Of a DNA stretch of 8,503 nt, positions 1 through 6,730 are shown piece after piece. The notes beneath the pieces are model-generated. The model was not told where the DNA came from and did not search any database. It worked only from the letters and a program-made list of their open reading frames with translations. The stretch comes from Sphingomonas bacterium. GTDB lineage: Bacteria > Pseudomonadota > Alphaproteobacteria > Sphingomonadales > Sphingomonadaceae. Made by a program: the position numbers and the translations under genes. The stretch lies in assembly GCA_026785965.1 (NCBI GenBank), contig JAJAYY010000042.1, positions 1 through 8,503 on the forward strand, written 5' to 3'. Numbering within the stretch: position 1 is the stretch's first letter; each line of letters starts with the position of its first letter.

Positions 1-757
1 CGTTATATCCCGCGTCGACATGATGGATCTCGCCGGTCACCCCGCTCGCCAGGTCGCTGCACAGATATAGCCCCGCGCCGCCGACATCCTCGATCGTCAC
101 GTTGCGGCGCAGCGGGCTGTTATATTCGTTCCACTTCATGATATAGCGGAAGTCGCCGATGCCGCTCGCGGCGAGCGTCTTGATCGGGCCGGCGCTGATC
201 GCGTTGACGCGGATGCCCTCGGGGCCGAGGTCGGCGGCGAGATATTTAACGCTGGTCTCGAGCGCCGCCTTGGCGACCCCCATGACATTGTAATGCGGGA
301 TGACTTTCTCCGCGCCATAATAGCTCAAGGTCAGCAGGCTTCCGCCCGGCTTCATCATCGTTCGCGCGCGCTGGGCGACCGCGCAGAAGCTGTAGACCGA
401 GATGTTCATCGTCATCAAAAAGTTGTCGAGGCTGGTGTCGACATAGCCGCAGCGAAGCTCATTCTTGTCCGAAAAACCGATCGCGTGGACGACGAAATCA
501 AGGCTGTCCCAGCGCTGTTTCAGGGCATCGAACGCGGCGTCGAGTGCGGCCATTTCGCTGACGTCGCAGTCGATCAGCAAGTCGCTTCCAACCTGCGCCG
601 CGAGCGGCCGCACCCGCTTCTCGATCGCCTCGCCTTGGTAGGTGAAGGCGAGCTCGGCGCCGTGCGCGGCAAGCCGTTGCGATATTCCCCACGCCAGCGA
701 GCGGTCGTTGGCCAGCCCCATGATCAATCCGCGCTTGCCCGCCATGATCCCGCTCAT
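1..757 (-). CDS. fabI: Enoyl-[acyl-carrier-protein] reductase (NADH), FabI; 3' end cut by window edge
   Basis: This is the final reductase of the type II fatty-acid elongation cycle, reducing trans-2-enoyl-ACP to acyl-ACP with NADH in the cytosol; it is the classical triclosan target. The 252 residues seen show the FabI-type dinucleotide-binding segment GLANDRSLAWGI near residues 14-25. The divergent SDR catalytic set is Tyr146, Tyr156 and Lys163 in YYGAEKVIPHYNVMGVAK, followed by SAGPIKTLAASGI around 188-200. The visible end, GEIHHVDAGYN, is the usual FabI C-terminal region, so only about 10-20 residues should lie beyond the left edge. I chose the ATG at 757-755 because AAGGGG sits about eight bases upstream and the ATG overlaps the stop of the yihY gene (ATGA). 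A second ATG at residue 5 is possible. Identification is very secure; the gene is partial only because of the window boundary. Confidence 0.96.
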   Translation of the reverse strand, partial: MSGIMAGKRGLIMGLANDRSLAWGISQRLAAHGAELAFTYQGEAIEKRVRPLAAQVGSDLLIDCDVSEMAALDAAFDALKQRWDSLDFVVHAIGFSDKNELRCGYVDTSLDNFLMTMNISVYSFCAVAQRARTMMKPGGSLLTLSYYGAEKVIPHYNVMGVAKAALETSVKYLAADLGPEGIRVNAISAGPIKTLAASGIGDFRYIMKWNEYNSPLRRNVTIEDVGGAGLYLCSDLASGVTGEIHHVDAGYN

Positions 758-1782
758 CGCGCTGTCCCCTTGATGACTTCCTGTACCACCACTTCGTCGG
801 GTTCCGGTTCGGCGACCGGCAACTCGTCGCGATGCGGCCCTTCGTAGACTTCGCCCTTTAGCGCGGTGTCCCCGGCGTCGGCCAGTGCGGCATTCAATTC
901 GGCCCCGGTGACGACCCCCAGGCCGATGACGAAGAAGAATAGCAAGGCGACCATCACCCCGGCCAGACTGCCATAGGTCAGCGCATAGCCGCCGAACAAT
1001 CCGATCGCATCGGGCAGCAATTCGACCGTCAGCAACCACCACAGGGTGACGAGCAACGCGCCCGGCCAGTTGCGGCACGAAAGCTTGCGATAGCGCGACG
1101 GAGTGAGCGTCAGGAAGATGATGTAGAAAGTCGCGAACAGGGTTAGCCCGGGCGCGATCCGGTAAAGCCCGAGCGTGTGCGCAAGACCTTGCGAAAAAGG
1201 CAGCTTGGCGACCACAAAATGTTGCGCCGAGGTCAGGAAAATAGTCAGGCCGAAGGCGATCAGCAGCAGCACCACGGAAGCCACGATGACCGCCATCGAG
1301 ATCAAACGATATTGCCAGAAACTGGCCGAATATTTGACCCCATAAGCGCGTCGCAGGATGTCGCGAATGGTCTCGATGAAGCTGGTCGCGGTCCACAGGC
1401 CGACGATTGCGCCGAACCACAATAAAGGCCCCGATCGCCCGGCAAGCACTTCGGCGATCGGCATCGCCAGCACGTCGCGCACCTGCGGCGGGAGCCGGGA
1501 CAGAATATTGACGACCGCGAACTGGACGTCCTCGCCCGATCCGAACAAGTTGAGGATCGCCGCGGCGAGGATCAGGAACGGAAATAGAGCGACCAGCGAC
1601 ATGTAAGCGATGTTGCCGGCATGGACGAATCCGTCCTCATACACGCCGATCGCAACGCGTTTGAGCACCACCATCGGCGCGGGGCCATTGCGCCACCGGT
1701 GAACGACATCGTGGCCCCAGCGGGCGCTGGCGCTGGCAAGGCGCTTGCGGCGCTCTTCGGGGGATTGCGAATGTTCTTCCAC
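754..1782 (-). CDS. YihY/BrkB family inner-membrane protein
   Basis: A polytopic membrane protein of the YihY/virulence factor BrkB family, whose molecular function is not firmly established (older annotations as ribonuclease BN are wrong). After a basic, cytosolic-looking N-terminus comes the family signature YEDGFVHAGNIAYMSLVALF. About six hydrophobic segments follow, near residues 58-81, 120-138, 161-186, 208-228, 240-262 and 266-290 of the 342-residue form. The tail after ELNAAL is hydrophilic, acidic and proline-rich. The start is uncertain. The reading frame is open back to a TTG at 1851, inside the preceding gene; a GTG at 1782 lies seven bases after that gene's stop; the first ATG is at 1674, just before the core domain. 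I prefer the GTG because it keeps the SPEERRKRL segment and avoids a long overlap. Its stop overlaps fabI by four bases. Expected role: cell-envelope protein co-expressed with fabI. Confidence 0.88.
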   Translation of the reverse strand: MEEHSQSPEERRKRLASASARWGHDVVHRWRNGPAPMVVLKRVAIGVYEDGFVHAGNIAYMSLVALFPFLILAAAILNLFGSGEDVQFAVVNILSRLPPQVRDVLAMPIAEVLAGRSGPLLWFGAIVGLWTATSFIETIRDILRRAYGVKYSASFWQYRLISMAVIVASVVLLLIAFGLTIFLTSAQHFVVAKLPFSQGLAHTLGLYRIAPGLTLFATFYIIFLTLTPSRYRKLSCRNWPGALLVTLWWLLTVELLPDAIGLFGGYALTYGSLAGVMVALLFFFVIGLGVVTGAELNAALADAGDTALKGEVYEGPHRDELPVAEPEPDEVVVQEVIKGTAR

Positions 1783-1789
1783 TAATCCG

Positions 1790-2752
1790 TCAAACCCCCA
1801 AAGCGGCGCGCGGGTTGCCGGCGCCGGACCAATCGGTGGCGAAGCGTTCAAGATCGACGTCGCCGGCGGGAAGATCGACGCTGAGCATGACCAATTGATC
1901 GCCGCGGCTGCCGTCCTTGGCGGTGAAGCCGCGGCCCTTGAGGCGCAGCAATTTGCCCGAGCTCGATCCCTTGGGGACGGTCAGCATCACCGCGCCCTCG
2001 GGGGTCGGGACTTTGATCTTGGCGCCGAGCACGGCTTCCTTGAGCGTCACCGGCAGCGACAGGCGGATGTTGGTCCCTTCGCGGACGAAGAACGGATGGG
2101 TCGCGATCTCGATCGTGACGATCGCGTCGCCGCGCCCGGCCGGACCCTCCTGGCCTTGGCCGGCAAGGCGGATCTTGGCGCCGTCCTCGACCCCCTTGGG
2201 CAATTTCAGGTCGATCGTTCGCCCGCCGCCGAGCGTGACTCGCTGCTGCTTCAACGTGGCGGCGTCGGCGAACGGCACCTTGAGCCGGTAAGCGACATCG
2301 GCGCCTTTTTGCGGTGGTGCGCTGCGGCGGCCGAAGCCGCTGCTGCGCCGCGCCCCGCCAGCGCCGCCGAACAGTCCCTCGAACAGGTCGGAAAGGTCGG
2401 CGCTATTGCCGCCCTCGAATCCCGCTGGAAAGCCGTCGAACCCACCGCCGGCAGGTCCGCCGCCGGGGCGCGCGCCGCCGCCGTAAGGGCTGCCGCCGCC
2501 ACCGAAGCCGCCGCTGCCGAACGGCGACTTGGGATTGCCGTCCTCGTCGATCTCGCCGCGGTCATAACGCGCGCGTTTGTCCTTGTCGGACAACAGGTCA
2601 TAGGCGTTGGTGATTTGCGAAAAGCGCTCGGCGGCCTTGGGATTGTCGGTGTTGCGATCGGGGTGCAACTGCTTGGCGAGGCTGCGATAGGCCTTCTTGA
2701 TCTCGGCCTCGGTCGCGCCGCGCTTGACGCCCAATCGTTGATACAGGTCCAT
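1790..2752 (-). CDS. Class II (CbpA/DnaJ-like) J-domain co-chaperone
   Basis: An Hsp40 that would stimulate DnaK ATP hydrolysis and deliver clients. The 320-residue protein has a J domain at about 1-65 with the essential HPD at 30-32. A long Gly/Phe-rich linker follows at about 74-147. A two-part DnaJ C-terminal substrate-binding domain lies at about 150-300, with the typical segments [17 protein letters not shown] and [17 protein letters not shown]. No CxxCxGxG zinc-finger repeats are present, so this is class II (CbpA/DnaJB-type), not canonical DnaJ. The ATG at 2752-2750 is chosen over the adjacent upstream TTG because AGAGGG lies five bases before it. It heads the leftward block with the YihY-family gene and fabI, and is divergent from pdxH across about 78 bases. 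The symbol cbpA would be a guess, so none is given. Confidence 0.93.
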   Translation of the reverse strand: MDLYQRLGVKRGATEAEIKKAYRSLAKQLHPDRNTDNPKAAERFSQITNAYDLLSDKDKRARYDRGEIDEDGNPKSPFGSGGFGGGGSPYGGGARPGGGPAGGGFDGFPAGFEGGNSADLSDLFEGLFGGAGGARRSSGFGRRSAPPQKGADVAYRLKVPFADAATLKQQRVTLGGGRTIDLKLPKGVEDGAKIRLAGQGQEGPAGRGDAIVTIEIATHPFFVREGTNIRLSLPVTLKEAVLGAKIKVPTPEGAVMLTVPKGSSSGKLLRLKGRGFTAKDGSRGDQLVMLSVDLPAGDVDLERFATDWSGAGNPRAALGV

Positions 2753-2757
2753 CAACG

Positions 2758-2763
2758 CCCTCT
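2758..2763 (-). promoter_or_regulatory. Ribosome binding site of the J-domain gene
   Basis: On the minus strand AGAGGG lies five bases before the ATG at 2752. This is a good anti-Shine-Dalgarno match at proper spacing. It decides in favour of the ATG rather than the TTG immediately upstream, which would be too close. Confidence 0.6.
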
Positions 2764-2830
2764 AGCCGCAACGCGTGCGCCGCAACAAGCCGGTTGCCCG
2801 GATTAGGCCCGCAGCCTAGACGCGGTGGCG

Positions 2831-3409
2831 ATGGCCGACGATCCCTTTGCCCTGTTCGATAGCTGGTTCGCCGAGGCGCGGACGGCCGAGCCCAACGACC
2901 CCGAGGCGATGGCACTCGCGACCGCCGACGCGGCGGGGCGGACGTCGGTCCGGATGGTGCTGCTCAAGGGTCATGATCAGCGGGGGTTCGTGTTTTACAC
3001 CAACCTCGACAGCCGCAAGGGCGAGGAATTGGCGGCCAACCCCAACGCCAGCCTGCTGTTCCACTGGAAATCGCTGCGCCGCCAGGTGCGGATCGAGGGC
3101 GCGGTGAGCGCGGTCAGCGGCGCCGAGGCCGATTCCTATTTCGCAACCCGGGGGCGCGGATCGCGGATCGGGGCGTGGGCTTCGGACCAGTCGCGGCCGC
3201 TGCCGGACCGGGCGACGTTCGCAGCGCGGGTCGAAGCGGTCCGTGCCAGGTTCGACGGCGGCGACGTGCCGCGCCCGCCGCGCTGGTCGGGGTTCAGGGT
3301 CGCGCCCGAACGAATCGAATTTTGGAGCGACCGCGAGGCGCGCCTTCACGAACGGCGGTTGTTCGAACGCGACGGCGAGGGCTGGCGCGAAGGACTGCTT
3401 TACCCATGA
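2831..3409 (+). CDS. pdxH: Pyridoxamine/pyridoxine 5'-phosphate oxidase, PdxH
   Basis: An FMN-dependent cytosolic enzyme that oxidises pyridoxine or pyridoxamine 5'-phosphate to pyridoxal 5'-phosphate, the last step of de novo and salvage vitamin B6 synthesis. The 192-residue product contains the family landmarks in order: RMVLLKG (41-47), [17 protein letters not shown] (55-71), [16 protein letters not shown] (75-90), [12 protein letters not shown] (113-124), and the C-terminal [17 protein letters not shown] (149-165) with [10 protein letters not shown]. It is shorter at the N-terminus than E. coli PdxH (218 aa), a region that is variable in the family. The ATG at 2831 is preferred; a GTG two codons upstream (2825) is an alternative. 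Neither has a clear Shine-Dalgarno sequence, so initiation may be weak or from a short leader. Its stop overlaps the start of the cation transporter gene (ATGA). Confidence 0.96.
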   Translation: MADDPFALFDSWFAEARTAEPNDPEAMALATADAAGRTSVRMVLLKGHDQRGFVFYTNLDSRKGEELAANPNASLLFHWKSLRRQVRIEGAVSAVSGAEADSYFATRGRGSRIGAWASDQSRPLPDRATFAARVEAVRARFDGGDVPRPPRWSGFRVAPERIEFWSDREARLHERRLFERDGEGWREGLLYP

Positions 3410-4344
3410 CTGCGTTTCACGATGCGCATGCCGAGCGATCGCGGCTCTCGACCAGGGCCGCGCTGGCGAGCGTGTCGGTGGCGCTGCTGCTGCTCGGGTT
3501 GAAGGCCTATGCCGCTTACACCACCCAATCGATGGCGATGCTCGGCAGCCTGGCCGACACTGGGCTCGACCTGATCGCCAGCCTGGTGACGCTCGCCGGG
3601 GTGCGGATCGCGGCGCTCCCCGCCGACAGCGACCACCGCTTCGGTCACGGCAAGGCCGAAGCGCTGGTGGCGCTGTTCCAGATCGTGCTGATCACCGTGT
3701 CGGCGGGGTGGATCGCGGTCCGCTCGGTCCAGCGCCTGATCGTGGGGGCGGAGACCGGCGCGGCCGAGCTTGGCATTGGCGTCTCGATCGTGGCAATGGC
3801 GGCGACCCTGTTGCTGATCACTTATCAGCGCCGCGTGGTGGCGAAGACCGGATCGGTCGCAATCGCTACCGACCGGGTGCATTATCAGTCCGACCTGCTG
3901 CTCAATGGCTCGGTCATCGCCGCGCTGCTGCTCGATCAATATGTCGGGTTGACCGGGGCCGACGCGGTTTTCGGCTTGTTGATCGCGGCATGGCTGCTGG
4001 TCGGGGCGTGGCGCTCCTCATCGCATTCGATCAACCAATTGATGGACCGCGAATGGCCCGAGAGCCAGCGCGCAGCGTTTCTCGCCGCCGCCGCCGATTA
4101 TCCCGAACTCAAGGGCCTGCACGATCTTCGCACGCGGACCAGCGGCTCGAACCATTTCGTCCAGTTTCACGTCTGGGTGCCGGGCGAGTGGACGGTGCGC
4201 GAGGCGCATGACCGGCTCGACCTGGTCGAAGAAGCGCTCCAGGCGCGCTTCCCCGGGACCGAGATATTGATCCACCTCGACCCGCATGGCCACACCGACC
4301 GCGAGACCATGCTTCCAAGCCACCTCACCGAGCGGGCCGAGTGA
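3406..4344 (+). CDS. Cation diffusion facilitator metal exporter (YiiP/FieF type)
   Basis: A proton-coupled inner-membrane exporter of divalent metal, most likely zinc or ferrous iron, of the CDF family. The 312-residue product matches the YiiP plan: six membrane helices over about residues 15-205, then a cytosolic dimerisation/metal-sensing domain. All YiiP metal ligands can be matched. Site A is Asp51, Asp55, His159 and Asp163 (the latter two in RVHYQSD). Site B is Asp74, His77 and His81 ([12 protein letters not shown]). The cytosolic site C has His239 (GLHDLRTR), His255 (QFHVWV), His290 and Asp292 (LIHLDP). The D-D-H-D transport site is the arrangement associated with Zn/Cd and Fe transport, as opposed to Mn-type members. 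The ATG at 3406 overlaps the pdxH stop. The frame stays open far upstream inside pdxH, but that extension has no CDF homology. Exact metal cannot be read from sequence. Confidence 0.94.
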   Translation: MTAFHDAHAERSRLSTRAALASVSVALLLLGLKAYAAYTTQSMAMLGSLADTGLDLIASLVTLAGVRIAALPADSDHRFGHGKAEALVALFQIVLITVSAGWIAVRSVQRLIVGAETGAAELGIGVSIVAMAATLLLITYQRRVVAKTGSVAIATDRVHYQSDLLLNGSVIAALLLDQYVGLTGADAVFGLLIAAWLLVGAWRSSSHSINQLMDREWPESQRAAFLAAAADYPELKGLHDLRTRTSGSNHFVQFHVWVPGEWTVREAHDRLDLVEEALQARFPGTEILIHLDPHGHTDRETMLPSHLTERAE

Positions 4345-5120
4345 CCCTCTTGCCATTCTTCCAGGTCGACGCCTTCGCGGCCGCGCCGTTCGAGGGCAAT
4401 CCGGCGGCGGTGATGCCGCTCGACCAGTGGCTCGACGATGCGTTGCTGCAGGCGATAGCGGCTGAGAACAACCTCAGCGAAACCGCCTTCACGGTGCCGA
4501 GCACGAGTGGCGAGGCGGACTATGACCTGCGCTGGTTCACGCCGACGGTCGAGGTCAATTTGTGCGGCCATGCGACGCTGGCGGCGGCGCATATTTTGCT
4601 CAAGGGCGACACGATGCGCTTCGCGACCCGGTCCGGAGTGCTCACGGTGACCCGCGAAAATGACAAATATTGGCTTGATCTGCCGGCGTTCGAACTCGAA
4701 GCGGGCGAGGAGCCGGGCCTGGCCGAGGCGCTCGGCGTAGCGGGACCGAGCTTCGTCAGCCGCGGCGGCAATGGCTCGGCGATTTTGCTGCTGGAGGATG
4801 AGGCGGCGGTCCTCGGCGTGACGCCCGATTTCGCTGCACTGCGCAAGATCGACCGGCTGGCGATCGTCACCGCGCCGGGCCGCGAGACGGCAATCGTCAG
4901 CCGCGTGTTCGCTGCTTTTCATGGCATCGACGAAGATCCGGTCACCGGCAGCGCCCATGCCGCGCTGGTGCCATTCTGGGCCAGGCGCCTCGGCCGCGAC
5001 AACTTTAGCGCCTGCCAGGCGAGTCAGCGCTCAGGGCGCCTCGACTGCCAGCTTCGCGGAGACCGGGTGCGGCTTGGCGGGACGGCGGTAACCGTGATCG
5101 AAGGCCATTTCCAGCTTTAG
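4341..5120 (+). CDS. PhzF family isomerase/epimerase
   Basis: A cytosolic enzyme of the PhzF/diaminopimelate-epimerase-fold superfamily, which catalyses acid-base isomerisations without metal or cofactor. At 259 residues it has normal family length, with two related halves. Residues equivalent to the phenazine PhzF active site are present: Glu47 (NLSETAF), His77 in LCGHATLAAAH, and Asp199 and Ser204 in DEDPVTGSAH. The spacing from Asp to Ser matches PhzF Asp208/Ser213 of Pseudomonas. Start is GTG at 4341, overlapping the transporter stop as GTGA, which points to translational coupling; the opening PFFQVDAFAAAPFEGNPAAV is the usual N-terminus. No other phenazine gene is in the window, so its substrate is unknown and it should not be called a phenazine enzyme. 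Its stop overlaps the convergent FKBP stop by four bases. Confidence 0.92.
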   Translation: MTLLPFFQVDAFAAAPFEGNPAAVMPLDQWLDDALLQAIAAENNLSETAFTVPSTSGEADYDLRWFTPTVEVNLCGHATLAAAHILLKGDTMRFATRSGVLTVTRENDKYWLDLPAFELEAGEEPGLAEALGVAGPSFVSRGGNGSAILLLEDEAAVLGVTPDFAALRKIDRLAIVTAPGRETAIVSRVFAAFHGIDEDPVTGSAHAALVPFWARRLGRDNFSACQASQRSGRLDCQLRGDRVRLGGTAVTVIEGHFQL

Positions 5121-5596
5121 GGGTTCGACGGCGACGGCGTGACGCTGTGGAGCGCAAGCTTGAAGCGCAGGATGCTGTTGGCGGGGATCGGTCCGACCTG
5201 TTTGGCGCCATAGCCGAGCGCCGGCGGGATCCACACCACCCATTCGTCGCCCGGCCGCATCAGCTTCAGTGCTTCGGTGAAGCCGGGCACAAAGCGATCG
5301 ACTTGCCCAGTCAGCGGCTTGCCTTCGGCATAGCTGCTGTCGAAGGTTTCGCCCGTGACGAGCTTGCCTTCATAATCGAAGCTTACAATATCGTTGCCGG
5401 TCGGCGAGCGGCCAGTCCCGGGGCCCGACTTGACGATGAAATATTGCAGTCCGCTCGGCGTCGTCACGACATGCCTCACGGCGGCGTTGCGCGCCAGGAA
5501 GTCGGGGCCGGCGACGGTGCTTGGCGGGGTGGCCACGGTGGCGCAAGCGGCGACAAGGAGCGATAAGCCAAGGACGGCAAGATTGTTTCTGGTCAT
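5117..5596 (-). CDS. FKBP-type peptidyl-prolyl cis-trans isomerase, predicted lipoprotein
   Basis: A prolyl isomerase expected to act on periplasmic or envelope proteins. The 159-residue precursor begins with a short lipoprotein signal: Arg3, a hydrophobic run from Leu6, and lipobox VAAC with Cys18. Ala at +2 suggests outer-membrane sorting by the E. coli rule. A linker to about residue 48 precedes one FKBP domain. Pocket residues visible are Tyr in FDYEGKLVTG, Phe-Asp in ETFDSSY, Tyr in ALGYGAK, and Phe in ILRFKLALHSV. The Trp at the base of the FK506 pocket of human FKBP12 appears as Phe (RFVPGF), a conservative change. There is no N-terminal dimerisation domain as in FkpA or Mip. The ATG at 5596 follows AGAGGGT at very short spacing. 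The gene is divergent from the ATP-grasp gene and convergent with the PhzF gene. Confidence 0.93.
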   Translation of the reverse strand: MTRNNLAVLGLSLLVAACATVATPPSTVAGPDFLARNAAVRHVVTTPSGLQYFIVKSGPGTGRSPTGNDIVSFDYEGKLVTGETFDSSYAEGKPLTGQVDRFVPGFTEALKLMRPGDEWVVWIPPALGYGAKQVGPIPANSILRFKLALHSVTPSPSNP

Positions 5597-5638
5597 ACCC
5601 TCTGTGTAGCGCGGCGACGCAAAAAGAAAACCGCCTGA

Positions 5639-5665
5639 TCGAGGCTGCGGTCAAGCTTGCCTCGA
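5639..5665. repeat. Inverted repeat in the FKBP/ATP-grasp divergent gap
   Basis: TCGAGGC (5639-5645) is repeated in perfect inverse as GCCTCGA (5659-5665) with 13 bases between. It lies midway in the roughly 120-base gap between the divergent FKBP and ATP-grasp genes, and overlaps the candidate FKBP -35. It could be an operator for a dimeric regulator or a small hairpin; in such GC-rich DNA a 7-base inverted pair can also arise by chance. The rest of this gap shows no other clear signal. Confidence 0.3.
5649..5654 (-). promoter_or_regulatory. Possible -35 element of the FKBP gene
   Basis: On the minus strand TTGACC occurs here, a five of six match to TTGACA. About 18 bases downstream lies TTTTCT, only a weak -10 match, some 30 bases before the FKBP start codon. 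This is the best sigma-70-like candidate in the gap, but the -10 is poor and the call is tentative. Confidence 0.22.
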
Positions 5666-5716
5666 CGTCGGGAATGAGTCATCAGCACCAGGATCAAGGC
5701 GTCCGGGGGTCTCGAA

Positions 5717-6730
5717 ATGTTAGCCGCGCAGCGAGGTCCCGCTCACGCCCAACTCTTGGTTGTCGTAGGCGCTGACATCGATCGCCTCGCCAATGGCGAG
5801 GGACTGCGGCAAATCGGCGGCGCTACCGACCTGTGGCGCCTGTTGCGCGATTCCGACGCGTTCGACGAACTCCACCTGAACAAGCGCTTCCTGCGCCAGG
5901 GTGGGCGGCCTGACCTGTCGCCCTACACCACCGTGCTCAACCTGATCACCGATCCCGACCAGAACCATCAGGTGCTGGAAATTCTTGGCAAGCTGTTGCG
6001 CGGATTTCGCGGACGCGTGATCAATCCCCCCGAAGCGATCATGCGCACTGGTCGTGACCGCATCGCGACCCGGCTGACCGGGATCGACGGCCTGCGCGTG
6101 CCGCGGACGATCCGGCTTCGCGGCGGCAAGCCAGCGGTCGTTGCCAACACGGTCGAGCGCGCGGGGGCGCAATTCCCGGTCATCCTGCGCCTGGCCGGGA
6201 CCCACATGGGCAATATCGTCGGCCTCATCGGCAGCCTTGATGAGCTCCAGGCGGCGCTGATTCCGGGCAGCGACCACATCATCACCGAATTTGTCGATTT
6301 TCAAAGCGCGGACGGTTTTTACCGCAAGTACCGAATCTATTTCTTCGGCCAGCGCACGATCCTGCGGCACCAGTTGATTTCGGACGGATGGAACATCCAC
6401 GTCCGGGACAGGGCGCGGTGCATGGCCCAACAACCTCGTCTGTGCAAAGAGGAGGCGAGGTTGCTGCTTCGTCCCGAAGGCGATTTCGCCCCCGCCATCC
6501 ATGCAGTGTTCGAGGCGGTCCGTGAGCGCCTCGCGCTCGATTTCGTCGGGATGGATTTCGGCATCGATCGAGGCGGCGACGTGGTGCTGTTCGAAGCCAA
6601 TGCGACGATGAATTACTTCCCGATTTTCACCGATCCGAAGTTTGCCTATCTCCAAATGTGCGTGCCGCCCGCGCAGCAGGCGTTTCGCGAGATGGTCGGA
6701 TTGGTGCCGGCCGCTGGGGCCGTGGCCTAA
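5717..6730 (+). CDS. Stand-alone ATP-grasp domain protein of unknown substrate
   Basis: A predicted ATP-dependent carboxylate-amine/thiol ligase-like protein of 337 residues. I recognise the fold but not a named family member. An N-terminal alpha/beta region (about 13-105) begins with [13 protein letters not shown] linker, [20 protein letters not shown] (100-119), and VPRTIRL (128-134) follow, as in ATP-grasp enzymes. The nucleotide-binding lobe has [13 protein letters not shown] (153-165), with Arg158 where many members carry Lys. Next come [20 protein letters not shown] (189-208) and the metal-binding end: Asp280 (VGMDFG), Glu293 and Asn295 (LFEANATMN). The layout resembles the ATP-grasp domain fused to TPR domains in some alphaproteobacterial proteins, here without TPRs. 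An upstream in-frame stop (5675-5677) limits the start to this ATG or later; GGGGG lies seven bases before it. It converges on mnmA with a 4-base stop overlap. No substrate carrier or precursor peptide is evident beside it. Confidence 0.85.
   Translation: MLAAQRGPAHAQLLVVVGADIDRLANGEGLRQIGGATDLWRLLRDSDAFDELHLNKRFLRQGGRPDLSPYTTVLNLITDPDQNHQVLEILGKLLRGFRGRVINPPEAIMRTGRDRIATRLTGIDGLRVPRTIRLRGGKPAVVANTVERAGAQFPVILRLAGTHMGNIVGLIGSLDELQAALIPGSDHIITEFVDFQSADGFYRKYRIYFFGQRTILRHQLISDGWNIHVRDRARCMAQQPRLCKEEARLLLRPEGDFAPAIHAVFEAVRERLALDFVGMDFGIDRGGDVVLFEANATMNYFPIFTDPKFAYLQMCVPPAQQAFREMVGLVPAAGAVA

Noticed and set aside
1745..2806. 353-codon open frame on the plus strand antisense to the J-protein gene
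   Set aside because: Ala/Gly/Arg-rich, with no recognisable motif, and opposite a clear Hsp40. It is the usual antisense open frame of GC-rich coding DNA.
2794..2822. TTGCCC-N17-TAGACG as a pdxH promoter
   Set aside because: The -10 matches only three of six positions and would abut the start codon; not strong enough to annotate.
3175..3405. Upstream extension of the cation exporter frame inside pdxH
   Set aside because: The extension has no CDF resemblance and lies wholly within pdxH. The ATG at 3406 gives the normal N-terminus and an ATGA overlap.
5674..5775. 33-codon ORF just before and overlapping the ATP-grasp start, Arg-rich and ending GCRRR; considered as a precursor peptide for the ligase
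   Set aside because: No spaced ribosome binding site, most of its length overlaps the ATP-grasp frame, and an Arg-rich composition is expected by chance in this frame.
5720..6655. 311-codon open frame on the minus strand antisense to the ATP-grasp gene
   Set aside because: No family motif, and composition typical of a shadow frame, whereas the plus strand has ordered ATP-grasp motifs. The same holds for the 263-codon minus frame at 4167-4958 opposite the transporter and PhzF genes.
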